NCBI RefSeq assembly: GCF_019420015.1
Contig: NZ_JAHZIA010000045.1
Coordinates: 44,200 to 62,340 of the forward strand
Source: Anaerofustis sp.
Lineage (GTDB): Bacteria; Bacillota; Clostridia; Eubacteriales; Anaerofustaceae
Reading direction: 5' to 3'
DNA length: 18,141 nt
The translations under genes were made by a program, and so were the position numbers. Position 1 is the first letter of the stretch, and every line of letters starts with the position of its first letter. Below are positions 1-7,419 of this stretch, piece by piece. The notes below the pieces were generated by a model. That model saw only the letters and a program-made list of their open reading frames with translations. It was not told the DNA's origin and ran no database searches.

Positions 1-1002
1 AACAACTTTAAACGTAAGAAAAGTTTTTTGTCTTATTTGCTTTAGATCTTTTCTTACAAAGGATTCACTTATTGTCGGAACCAAACTTGCGGCAAGGGAC
101 GATGATAAAATAAGAGGAATACTTATAATAGTTTGAGCTCTTTGAGATAACTGCCCCCATAATACGGTAGCCTCATTAACCGAAAACCCTGCCTTTTGAA
201 GAAAGGCTGAAACGGTAAAAGAATTTATTAAATTCATTGAAGATGTAACCAAAGATGCAAGTGTTATCGGAATGGCAATTGACGCAAGTATTTTAAGAAT
301 TGTTTTTGCATCTTCCGTCGATTTACTCTGTTGTCTTTTTATTTGTTTTTTTATTCGCGGTCTTACTTTAAGAAAACATAAGAATAAAAACAAACTGGCA
401 ATAAATGCACCCGCCGTAGCACCGAATGTAGCACCTGCCGCACCATAAGCAACACCGAATTTATTATATAGAAAAACAGCAAGCCCTAATCCTACAACAA
501 CCCTCGCAATAGATTCCACTATCTGTGAAATACTTGGAGGCGTCATATTTTGCATCCCTTGGAAAAAACCTTTAAAAGAAGATAAAATACATACACATAA
601 AGGAGCAAAGGCTAAACCAAGTATTGAATAATACGTATCAGGATGCCACTTAAATACAGAAATAAAAAAATTAGCGCCAAAGAGCATAATACTTGAGCAA
701 ATAGCACCAATCACAGTAAGTGTTGTTATGGCAACTTTAAAAACTCTGTATGCTCCGTCATATTTACCAAGGCTCATTCTCTCCGAAACCATTTTGGATA
801 TGGCAACAGGAAGCCCGATAACCGATATGGCAAGTAAAAAAGTATATACAGGATATGCATTTCCGTAAAGCCCCATACCAAAATCGCCAAGAATTCTTAC
901 AAGAGGAAGCTTTAAAAACATCCCCAGAAACTTAGCTATTATTCCGCCAAAGGCTAAAACGGCAGCACCCTTTAAATAATTCTTCTTTTTAGCAGCACTC
1001 AA
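1..1002 (-). CDS. Polysaccharide/lipid flippase of the SpoVB/MurJ (MATE-like) family, partial
   Basis: This reading frame is open for 334 codons and runs off the left edge, so the C-terminal third or more is missing. I translated it directly: a short basic N-terminus (SAAKKKNYLKGAA) is followed by repeated hydrophobic segments typical of a 12-14 helix membrane transporter. Motifs such as LPLVRILGDFGMGLYG and ISKMVSERMSLGKYD are characteristic of clostridial polysaccharide-biosynthesis/SpoVB-like proteins of the MOP superfamily. The start is a TTG at 1000-1002, with a perfect AGGAGG eight bases upstream. Family members flip undecaprenyl-linked precursors such as lipid II across the cytoplasmic membrane; which substrate this one uses cannot be told. 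It has its own promoter (1037-1064) after the pseudouridine synthase gene. Family confidence is high, and the exact subfamily (MurJ or SpoVB) is unresolved. Confidence 0.85.
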   Translation of the reverse strand, partial: MSAAKKKNYLKGAAVLAFGGIIAKFLGMFLKLPLVRILGDFGMGLYGNAYPVYTFLLAISVIGLPVAISKMVSERMSLGKYDGAYRVFKVAITTLTVIGAICSSIMLFGANFFISVFKWHPDTYYSILGLAFAPLCVCILSSFKGFFQGMQNMTPPSISQIVESIARVVVGLGLAVFLYNKFGVAYGAAGATFGATAGAFIASLFLFLCFLKVRPRIKKQIKRQQSKSTEDAKTILKILASIAIPITLASLVTSSMNLINSFTVSAFLQKAGFSVNEATVLWGQLSQRAQTIISIPLILSSSLAASLVPTISESFVRKDLKQIRQKTFLTFKVV

Positions 1003-1036
1003 ATTTATTTCCTCCTAAGAAAATAATACTTTTTAT

Positions 1037-1064
1037 ATTATATACCTCTATTATTAAAATTCAA
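1037..1064 (-). promoter_or_regulatory. Sigma-A-type promoter for the flippase gene
   Basis: On the minus strand TTGAAT (1059-1064) and TATAAT (1037-1042) are separated by 16 bases. It lies between the pseudouridine synthase stop and the TTG start of the flippase, so the flippase can be transcribed independently of the upstream operon. I see no terminator between the two genes. Confidence 0.55.
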
Positions 1065-1069
1065 ACATT

Positions 1070-1990
1070 TTAACTTTTTTTTAATTTTTTAACAACATCT
1101 TTAAAATCCAAAGGAAGCTCAGCTTCAAATTGCATCAATCTTTTATTTCTAGGATGAACAAAAGAAATATTCCTAGCATGAAGGGCTTGGTGTGAGATTA
1201 ATTCACTTTTATTGTCATTATACAAGCTATCTCCTACAATAGGATGTCCAATATGAGAAAAATGTACTCTTATCTGATGGGTTCTTCCCGTAATCAGCTT
1301 TGCTTCCACAAGAGAATATCCGACAAACTCATCAATCACCTTATACTCTGTTATGGAATCTTTTCCGTCATCACTTACAATTCTTTTTAAAGGATGTCCT
1401 TCTGCACGTTTTATTCCCGCCTTAATCAATCCTGCTTTTTCGTTTAATATACCCTCTACAAGTAAGATGTATCTTTTGTCTATTTCGTTTCTTATACTCT
1501 GGTTTTGAATAAAATGGTGAACATACTTATTTTTCGCTATAACCACAATACCTGAAGTATCCATATCCAATCTGTTCACAAATCTGGTTTTAAATTTTTT
1601 TCCTTCTGCTTCCCATTTATAATATATGGCATTTTGAAGAGTATCATATGGATGTGAACGCGTTATATGAACAACCATACCTGCAGGTTTATTGATAACC
1701 ACAATATCTTCATCTTCATAAATAATATCAATGTCCAAATCAGTGCCTTTTGCATCCGGATTTTCAACAGGGAAATATACTTCCACCACATCATTCAAAT
1801 GAAGAGTATCGACAAACATTGCATCCTTTTTATTAATTAGTAGCCTGCCTTCTCTGATTATATATCTAAAAGTACGAGAAGAATAATCATATTCATTCTC
1901 TAAAAAAGAATAGACATTCTCCCCGTCATAATTTTTATTAACTTTATATTTATAAATCGTACTGAATCTATTATTATTGTTTTTCTTCAA
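1070..1990 (-). CDS. RluA-family 23S rRNA/tRNA pseudouridine synthase
   Basis: The 306-residue product isomerises uridine to pseudouridine in structured RNA. An N-terminal S4-like RNA-binding segment (about residues 20-80) is followed by the catalytic domain, beginning around IIYEDEDIVVINKPAG (residues 89-104). The signature VNRLDMDTSG (about 138-147) carries the catalytic Asp142. The commoner family form is HRLDxxTSG; Asn in the His position is seen in many Firmicutes relatives. GRTHQIRVHFSHIGHPIVGD and the length are typical. The start is TTG at 1988-1990 with GAGG upstream, and it overlaps the 3' end of the carboxypeptidase gene by 17 bases, which suggests translational coupling. RluD-like by architecture, but the target uridines cannot be read from the sequence. 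Confidence 0.9.
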   Translation of the reverse strand: MKKNNNNRFSTIYKYKVNKNYDGENVYSFLENEYDYSSRTFRYIIREGRLLINKKDAMFVDTLHLNDVVEVYFPVENPDAKGTDLDIDIIYEDEDIVVINKPAGMVVHITRSHPYDTLQNAIYYKWEAEGKKFKTRFVNRLDMDTSGIVVIAKNKYVHHFIQNQSIRNEIDKRYILLVEGILNEKAGLIKAGIKRAEGHPLKRIVSDDGKDSITEYKVIDEFVGYSLVEAKLITGRTHQIRVHFSHIGHPIVGDSLYNDNKSELISHQALHARNISFVHPRNKRLMQFEAELPLDFKDVVKKLKKS

Positions 1991-3083
1991 AATATTCCTC
2001 TAATGTTAAATCATTGTCATGTATAACCTTAGCAAGCGTTTTACCGACATACCTCACATGCCAAGGTTCATAATTATAACCTGTAATTTTTTCTTTTCCT
2101 TTCGGAAACCTTATAATAAACCCTTGTTTATAACAATTTTTAGCAAGCCACTTACCCGCATCGGTATCTCCAAGCCCTTCCGTAAGCCTAAATCCAACTT
2201 CTTTGGTGGTTACATCCATAGAAAGCCCTAACTGATGCTCACTTTCTCCTGCCTTCGCAGAGTAAAGATTTGCCTTTTTTTCACTTCCGTACTGAGCAAT
2301 ATTATTTTTATATATACCAACTTGCATATCATAAGATCTAAACCCGCTTAAAGCATAAAATTTATACCCATCTCTTTGTGCATCCTCAAACAACCTCTCA
2401 AGAGCAAGTGCCGCTTCTTTTCTAAGAGGTCTTACGGAAAGATTGGACTGAGCATAATCGACATTCGCCTCTACCAAATCATCGGGTCTGTAATCACTTG
2501 ACAAATGCCTTTTCTTATTTACAACAGCATCGTAATCATTCGGGTTTGTTATAACCATATTTTTATCTATTTCCTCACTTAAGTTATCTTTTATACTATA
2601 ACTATATGACTTACTTAGATTATTATAACTTACAATTACATCCACCCTTGAACCGCTTACGATACTGTCGGAAACTTTTATGGAATTATTCTTTATTTTT
2701 ACTTTATCCTTAACACCTTTTGTTGTCACTTTTACCTTTATCAGATTGGGTTTTACATCTTCGTTTACTTTAGTATTAAATATGTCAGTATATACATTTT
2801 TTACTTTAAATTTATAGGTTTTACCCGTTTGTATAAATTCACTGTCTATTCCCTCAAAAACAGTTACTTTTTCAAGTTCTCCACGAAGATTTATATTATT
2901 TATTGTCGTCACATTAAAAGGTTTGAAATTAACCACAAAAAACACTATAAAGGCAATAAATAAAATAAGAAAAACAAAAAACAGATTTCTTATTATTACT
3001 TTCATCTCAGGCCTTTTTCTTTTCTTCATTTCCACTCTTCTCTTTTTATCCTTACACTTAAAGTTAATGTTATAATTATTCAT
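1974..3083 (-). CDS. Membrane-anchored D-alanyl-D-alanine carboxypeptidase (VanY/M15B family)
   Basis: This zinc peptidase removes the terminal D-Ala from peptidoglycan stem peptides outside the cell. A basic cytoplasmic tail (KKRKRPEMK) precedes one transmembrane helix (about residues 31-53). A beta-rich linker domain follows (about 60-170), then the VanY catalytic domain with SGFRSYDMQ, SEHQLGLSMDV (zinc ligands His and Asp) and EPWHVRYVG (catalytic Glu, zinc His). I chose the ATG at 3081-3083, which overlaps the aminotransferase stop and has GGAG four bases upstream. A GTG one codon earlier and an ATG at 3027-3029 are alternatives; the latter gives a protein 18 residues shorter that still begins before the membrane helix. 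Its product tetrapeptides are substrates for L,D-transpeptidases, one of which is encoded at 16363-17781. Confidence 0.92.
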   Translation of the reverse strand: MNNYNINFKCKDKKRRVEMKKRKRPEMKVIIRNLFFVFLILFIAFIVFFVVNFKPFNVTTINNINLRGELEKVTVFEGIDSEFIQTGKTYKFKVKNVYTDIFNTKVNEDVKPNLIKVKVTTKGVKDKVKIKNNSIKVSDSIVSGSRVDVIVSYNNLSKSYSYSIKDNLSEEIDKNMVITNPNDYDAVVNKKRHLSSDYRPDDLVEANVDYAQSNLSVRPLRKEAALALERLFEDAQRDGYKFYALSGFRSYDMQVGIYKNNIAQYGSEKKANLYSAKAGESEHQLGLSMDVTTKEVGFRLTEGLGDTDAGKWLAKNCYKQGFIIRFPKGKEKITGYNYEPWHVRYVGKTLAKVIHDNDLTLEEYFEEKQ

Positions 3084-4323
3084 CACACTCCATCATTACT
3101 TCTTTAATTATTTTAGGTGCAACTTTGCACTTTTCTTCACTGACTGCACAAAGCGCAAACCTAAGCCCCGTCTGCAAAGGTATCACAAATAAATTCTTAT
3201 CCATTAATCTTTCCGATACTTTCACAGGATTTTTGCATGGAACACAAACAAAAAAGCCGTCTTTATAAGGATAAAGGTCAAGTCCCTCCTCCTTAGAAGA
3301 ATCTAAAAACGCATCAGCTCTTTTTCTAAGCATCTTAACGTAATGCCCTCTTTCTTTATAAAAAGGCTCACCTATATTTTTATCATTTATTATATCTGTC
3401 AACACACGCATTGCACATTTTGTGCCGTTTGACCATGTCCCTCTGTTTGAATGCAAAGAAGTATAAAAAAATTCTTTTGCGATTTCCTCATTGCTGCTAA
3501 CACACAACAAAGCACCGTTTCTAAGTCCATACATAGTGTAACCTTTGGATGCAGAAAATGCTATTAACACTATTATATTCTCATCAAGCCCCGCAAATTT
3601 TTCCATAAAATTACGCCTGTTAAACCCTTCATCGCAAAAGTCTATATATGCAACATCAACCAAAAGGATAATTTTATTATCCTTATTTTTTGCACCGGCC
3701 TTTAATATATTGATTATCCTATCCCACTCTTCATCAGATATCGAATATCCCGTTGGATTATGTGCAGGAGTATTTAATATGGTTAAAAGCCTATTTTGTC
3801 TGTTCAAATGATAATTAAATTTATCTTCAAACGACTCAATATCCAAACCGCCTCTTTTATCAAACATATTAAAAGTATCCAGCCTCCTGCCGTTTTCAAT
3901 ACACATTGTATTATACGGATCCCAGTACAAACTTGATGTAAGAACATAATCTCCTATATTTGTATAATTAAAAATAGAGTGATGAATCGCACCTGATCCA
4001 CCGGGAGTTGCAACAGCTTCAATATATGCATTTGGAATATGCTCTTTAAAACACGCTTGTTTTACGGCTTGTAAAAAATCTTTATCTCCTTCTATACTTG
4101 CGTATGCCGCAATTTTAGGATTATCCAATTTCTTTAAATAATCATAAACACTTTTAAAAGCCACAAAATCCCCGTTATCTTCAAGCAAAACTCCCATTGA
4201 TGAATTAATTACGTTTTCTGCACCGTATTTTTGAGTAGCTTCTGATGCTTTTGCGGAAATTGTAAATATAGTATCGTTTTCCACAGGTCTTATCGCATGA
4301 TCCGCAACCATATTTTTTGACAT
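3076..4323 (-). CDS. Class I/II PLP-dependent aminotransferase
   Basis: The 415-residue protein has the fold-type I aminotransferase motifs in order: a glycine-rich TPGGSGAIHHS, NTPAHNPTG (PLP-contacting Asn near 189), VDVAYIDF (Asp near 223 for the pyridine nitrogen), SASKGYTMYGLR (Schiff-base Lys near 260, phosphate-contacting Arg near 268) and a C-terminal GLRFALC segment. It transfers an amino group between an amino acid and a 2-oxo acid; the motif spacing suggests an aromatic/tyrosine-type enzyme, but the substrate is not certain. The start is the ATG at 4321-4323, ten bases after a perfect AGGAGG. The frame extends 42 codons further up into AT-rich promoter sequence of low-complexity Tyr/Phe/Ile residues, which I reject as coding. 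It is the first gene of the coupled operon with the VanY and RluA genes. Confidence 0.9.
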   Translation of the reverse strand: MSKNMVADHAIRPVENDTIFTISAKASEATQKYGAENVINSSMGVLLEDNGDFVAFKSVYDYLKKLDNPKIAAYASIEGDKDFLQAVKQACFKEHIPNAYIEAVATPGGSGAIHHSIFNYTNIGDYVLTSSLYWDPYNTMCIENGRRLDTFNMFDKRGGLDIESFEDKFNYHLNRQNRLLTILNTPAHNPTGYSISDEEWDRIINILKAGAKNKDNKIILLVDVAYIDFCDEGFNRRNFMEKFAGLDENIIVLIAFSASKGYTMYGLRNGALLCVSSNEEIAKEFFYTSLHSNRGTWSNGTKCAMRVLTDIINDKNIGEPFYKERGHYVKMLRKRADAFLDSSKEEGLDLYPYKDGFFVCVPCKNPVKVSERLMDKNLFVIPLQTGLRFALCAVSEEKCKVAPKIIKEVMMECDE

Positions 4324-4354
4324 TTTACATATTCCTCCTGTATTTAATATTATG

Positions 4355-4363
4355 ATTATATCA
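4355..4363 (-). promoter_or_regulatory. Extended -10 promoter element for the aminotransferase operon
   Basis: On the minus strand the sequence reads TGATATAAT, a perfect -10 with a TGn extension, about 32 bases before the ATG at 4323. I see no good -35. It sits in the divergent intergenic region shared with the gene at 4430. Confidence 0.5.
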
Positions 4364-4403
4364 AATTTTTTTTTATAATAGTAGTAATTTATAAAAATTA
4401 AAG

Positions 4404-4409
4404 TATAAT
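4404..4409 (+). promoter_or_regulatory. -10 element upstream of the 110-residue protein gene
   Basis: A perfect TATAAT lies 20 bases before the ATG at 4430, just upstream of AAGGAG. No recognisable -35 or TG extension is present, so this is a position guess resting on the -10 alone. Confidence 0.3.
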
Positions 4410-4429
4410 ATAGGAAAAGGAGTGATTTT

Positions 4430-4762
4430 ATGAAGATAAATGCAAACAACAGCTACAAATTAATCAAAGAAGAAGTTAACAACACATACGAAGTTCTAAA
4501 AGACGGACTTTCAATGGAAGAAATCACTGACATCCTTCTCCATGATGAAAAACATCCTGCAAAAGGAATGTATAAATTATTCATGACGATAGCAATCGCA
4601 AACCTTGAAGCAAGAAATAATATCATGGAAGACAGAATATTGACAAAAACCGCAATATACATGGACTACTTTGCTCATGGGGGAAAAGAAGACGAATTTT
4701 TCATGACAAAACAAGACCTTCTATATGACGACTTAGAATATATTAGAAATAAATATTTGTAA
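4430..4762 (+). CDS. Hypothetical soluble, acidic, probably helical 110-residue protein
   Basis: I do not recognise this family. The product is 110 residues without a signal peptide or membrane segment, and rich in Glu, Asp, Met and Leu in a pattern that suggests alpha helices throughout (for example LSMEEITDILLHDEKHPAK and a segment around IAIANLEARNNI). The ATG at 4430 follows a clear AAGGAG with seven bases of spacing, which with normal codon use supports a real gene. It is transcribed divergently from the aminotransferase operon and is closed by a terminator-like hairpin at 4795-4828, so it appears to be a single-gene unit. A regulator or immunity-type protein is conceivable but nothing in the sequence proves it. 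Confidence 0.75.
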   Translation: MKINANNSYKLIKEEVNNTYEVLKDGLSMEEITDILLHDEKHPAKGMYKLFMTIAIANLEARNNIMEDRILTKTAIYMDYFAHGGKEDEFFMTKQDLLYDDLEYIRNKYL

Positions 4763-4794
4763 CAGTAATCTTATAATATATAACAAATTATTCA

Positions 4795-4828
4795 AAATCC
4801 CGCAATTACTTTCGTATTTGCGGGATTT
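4795..4828 (+). terminator. Terminator-like hairpin after the 110-residue protein gene
   Basis: AAATCCCGCAA (4795-4805) and TTGCGGGATTT (4818-4828) form an 11-bp perfect stem with a 12-base loop. The T-tract downstream is short (TTTAAAAT), so termination efficiency is uncertain. Confidence 0.6.
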
Positions 4829-4900
4829 AAAATAAAACAAAATAATTATTTATAAAAACAGAAACATCATTTATGATATCAAATAAAACATTAAATAATT

Positions 4901-4921
4901 GTTAAAATTTATATTTTTAAC
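4901..4921. repeat. Small inverted repeat upstream of the radical SAM gene
   Basis: GTTAAAA (4901-4907) and TTTTAAC (4915-4921) are perfect inverted arms, seven bases apart, ending 20 bases before the ATG at 4942. It could be an operator, but arms this AT-rich arise easily by chance here. Confidence 0.25.
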
Positions 4922-4941
4922 ATTGCCTTAAAAGGAAAAAA

Positions 4942-5829
4942 ATGAAAACAATACCTGCAAAAACAATTCTTTCTTCATATCATACGCAAGGCTGGTTCAA
5001 CTCAAACTACAAAATGAATTTGTATAAAGGATGTCCTCACGGATGTATATACTGTGACAGCAGAAGCAGTTGTTATCACATAGAAAACTTTGATGAAGTA
5101 AGAATAAAAGAAAATGCCCTTGTTATTTTAGAAAAAGAATTAAAAACAAAAAAGAAAAAAGGAATAATAATGACGGGAGCAATGAGCGACCCTTATAATT
5201 TATGCGAAAAAAGTCTTAAGCTAACCAGAAATGCTCTTGAACTTATAGATAAATATATGTACGGAGTAAGTATCATTACGAAATCAGATCTGATAGTAAG
5301 AGATATAGATATATTATCAAATATATCCCTACATTCTCCCTGCGCAGTAAATATTACCATTACAACATACGATGACGATCTCACAAAAAAAATAGAACCT
5401 CATGCACCTTCAAGCAAAAAAAGATTCAGTGCATTGCAAAAGCTCAGAGAAAATAATATATTGGCAGGTATTATTTTAACTCCAACACTTCCATTTATAA
5501 ACGACACAAAAGAAAATATAAAATTATTGATTCAAAAAGCAAAAGAATGTAATACTTCATGGATTTACACAGAAAATACTTTTTCGGTATCCTTAAGAGA
5601 TAATCAACGAGAATACTTTTACAACAAACTTAATAAACTATTTCCGGGAGTAAAAAACAAATACATATCAACCTTTGGCAATACTTATTGGTGTTCATCG
5701 CCAAGACATGAACAGCTTTGGAACGTATTTCAGAAAGAATGCGAAAAAAATAATATAATATATAAGCATGACGAAATAAATAATCTCATAATAGAGAAAT
5801 ATAAAAAAGAGCAACTATCACTGTTTTAA
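4942..5829 (+). CDS. SPL-like radical SAM protein (SplB/COG1533 type)
   Basis: The 295-residue protein carries the radical SAM motif CPHGCIYCD with Cys31, Cys35 and Cys38 (CxxxCxxC), which binds a [4Fe-4S] cluster that cleaves S-adenosylmethionine. The N-terminus NLYKGCPHGCIYCD and the later TGAMSDPYN and ITTYDDD segments are typical of the spore-photoproduct-lyase-like family. Members related to SplB repair UV-induced thymine adducts, but most small relatives like this one have no proven substrate. The ATG at 4942 follows AAAAGGA. Notably the protein ends in EQLSLF, which matches the consensus pentapeptide for binding the DNA polymerase sliding clamp (QL[S/D]LF). The 179 bases before it hold a terminator-like hairpin and a small inverted repeat but no clear promoter. 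Confidence 0.88.
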   Translation: MKTIPAKTILSSYHTQGWFNSNYKMNLYKGCPHGCIYCDSRSSCYHIENFDEVRIKENALVILEKELKTKKKKGIIMTGAMSDPYNLCEKSLKLTRNALELIDKYMYGVSIITKSDLIVRDIDILSNISLHSPCAVNITITTYDDDLTKKIEPHAPSSKKRFSALQKLRENNILAGIILTPTLPFINDTKENIKLLIQKAKECNTSWIYTENTFSVSLRDNQREYFYNKLNKLFPGVKNKYISTFGNTYWCSSPRHEQLWNVFQKECEKNNIIYKHDEINNLIIEKYKKEQLSLF

Positions 5830-5920
5830 ATTTAAATACCATTATATCAGTAAAATCAAAGTATTTACAAACACTTCAAAAAATCATTCTAAAAAATACA
5901 AAACAATCGGAGACATAAAT

Positions 5921-6553
5921 ATGAACATAAATGAAATAAATACAAAAAATCATTTTCTTGCCATAGCTGAAGAAGCAAAAGAAAACGATTTGGATATAGA
6001 AAATATTCATATAAAAAATGAAATATTTTCAAATGAAGATTTATCCAAGATAAATTTTAGCGAAATAGTTTTCGAAGGTTGCAGATTTTTAGACTGCTCT
6101 TTCAAAAAATGCGGATTTGTAAATTCTGTATTTAAAAATTGCGATTTATCAAATTGCAACTTTGATGAAGCGTACTTTTCGAAAACAAATTTTCAAAACT
6201 CAAAATTTCTGGGCGCGAACTTATACAGAACAATCATAAAAGATGCTCAAATAAAAAATTGTAATTTTCGATATGCTATCTTAGATATGTCATCCTTTCA
6301 TTTCGTACAGCTGATTAATTGTGATTTTTCAAATGCAGGACTAAATGAGTGTAAAATAAAGAAAATGGATATAAAAGAATGTAAATTTATCATGACCGGA
6401 TTTTTCAAAACAAAATTAAATTCGTTGGACTTTAGCAACAGCCTTATAGAAGGCATAGTCTTATCGGATAATTTTTTAGAATTAAAAGGAGTAAAATTAA
6501 ACGAATTTCAAGCGATAGAAATCGCAAAATTATTAGGCGTAATTGTAATATAA
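5921..6553 (+). CDS. Pentapeptide-repeat protein (Qnr/MfpA-like fold)
   Basis: From about residue 40 to 175 the 210-residue protein is built from five-residue repeats with Phe or Leu at the centre and Asn/Asp/Cys in the turn positions (for example SFKKC-GFVNS-VFKNC-DLSNC-NFDEA). This pattern folds into a right-handed quadrilateral beta-helix. After the helix comes a C-terminal segment, LKGVKLNEFQAIEIAKLLG, resembling the dimerising C-terminal helix of Qnr-like proteins. Such proteins mimic DNA and can protect gyrase and topoisomerase IV; whether this one does is inference. The ATG at 5921 has GGAG eight bases upstream. The flavodoxin/ferredoxin gene starts 16 bases after its stop, so the two are probably co-transcribed. 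Cysteine is unusually frequent in the repeats. Confidence 0.88.
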   Translation: MNINEINTKNHFLAIAEEAKENDLDIENIHIKNEIFSNEDLSKINFSEIVFEGCRFLDCSFKKCGFVNSVFKNCDLSNCNFDEAYFSKTNFQNSKFLGANLYRTIIKDAQIKNCNFRYAILDMSSFHFVQLINCDFSNAGLNECKIKKMDIKECKFIMTGFFKTKLNSLDFSNSLIEGIVLSDNFLELKGVKLNEFQAIEIAKLLGVIVI

Positions 6554-6569
6554 AACAAGGAGAAAAAAT

Positions 6570-7391
6570 ATGGAAATAAAACGTGTGATTGCAATGTATT
6601 TCAGTGCCACAGATACAACAAAAAATATTTGTGAGTATATAGCCCAAACAATAAGTGAAAAAACAAACAGCACCTATGACATAATAAATTATACAAGTAA
6701 AAAGGCAAGAAACGACAAATTCAATTTTGATGAAACGACTCTGGTTATTTTTGCGTCTCCGACTTATGCCGGTAGAATACCAAACATACTGCTCCCCTTT
6801 TTAGAAAACAACATAGAGGGGAAAAATGCCCTTGCTGTTCCTATAGTACTTTTTGGCAACAGAAATTACGACGACTCTCTTATAGAACTCAGAAATATTT
6901 TGGAATCAAATAATCTTCACACTATAGCAGGAGGAGCATTTGTAGGAGAACATTCTTTCTCAAATACTTTGGCAAAAAACAGACCTGACGAGGAAGATTT
7001 TGAACTGGCTGATAAACTTTGCGATTTAATCATACAACGTTTAAATCAAGATAAAATAACATCTGTTTCACCGGTGAATGTAAAAGGAGAAAATCCTATT
7101 AGACCATATTTTAAACCAAGAGACAGAAACGGGAAATTTATAGACATAAGAAAAGTACGCCCCAAAATAAATAACAATTGCAACGACTGTAAGGTTTGCG
7201 CAGAAGTTTGCCCGATGGAAGCAATAGATAAAGATGACATACATAAATACAATAATATATGTATAAAGTGCGGAGGCTGCATAAAAAAATGCCCTGCAAA
7301 CGCAAGGTATTATGACGATGAGGGATATCTTTACCATAAAAAAGAACTTGAAGAAGTATATTCAAGTCGAGCCAAAAGTGAAATATTTTAA
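6570..7391 (+). CDS. EFR1-type flavodoxin/ferredoxin fusion protein
   Basis: The 273-residue protein joins an N-terminal flavodoxin-like domain (about residues 1-160) to a C-terminal two-cluster ferredoxin. The flavodoxin part has the FMN phosphate-loop region FSATDTTKN and ASPTYAGRIPN; the canonical TxTGNT loop is modified. The ferredoxin has CNDCKVCAEVCP (Cys204, 207, 210, 214) and CIKCGGCIKKCP (Cys231, 234, 237, 241), predicted to bind two [4Fe-4S] clusters. It is a soluble electron carrier of the kind common in anaerobic Firmicutes; its partner is unknown. AAGGAG lies seven bases before the ATG. It follows the pentapeptide-repeat gene by 16 bases and ends at a bidirectional terminator shared with trmD. 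Confidence 0.92.
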   Translation: MEIKRVIAMYFSATDTTKNICEYIAQTISEKTNSTYDIINYTSKKARNDKFNFDETTLVIFASPTYAGRIPNILLPFLENNIEGKNALAVPIVLFGNRNYDDSLIELRNILESNNLHTIAGGAFVGEHSFSNTLAKNRPDEEDFELADKLCDLIIQRLNQDKITSVSPVNVKGENPIRPYFKPRDRNGKFIDIRKVRPKINNNCNDCKVCAEVCPMEAIDKDDIHKYNNICIKCGGCIKKCPANARYYDDEGYLYHKKELEEVYSSRAKSEIF

Positions 7392-7395
7392 AATA

Positions 7396-7419
7396 AAAGG
7401 CGACATATAAGTCGCCTTT
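7396..7419. terminator. Bidirectional terminator between the EFR1-type gene and trmD
   Basis: AAAGGCGAC (7396-7404) and GTCGCCTTT (7411-7419) form a perfect 9-bp stem with a 6-base loop. The minus-strand exit has TTTTATTTT and the plus-strand exit TTTACAATAAAT, so it should stop trmD transcription more strongly. The stem overlaps the trmD stop codon by two bases. Confidence 0.8.

Noticed and set aside
4324..4449. Upstream extension of the aminotransferase frame to 4449
   Set aside because: It has no ribosome site, crosses the divergent promoter region and overlaps the next gene's start, while the ATG at 4323 has AGGAGG.
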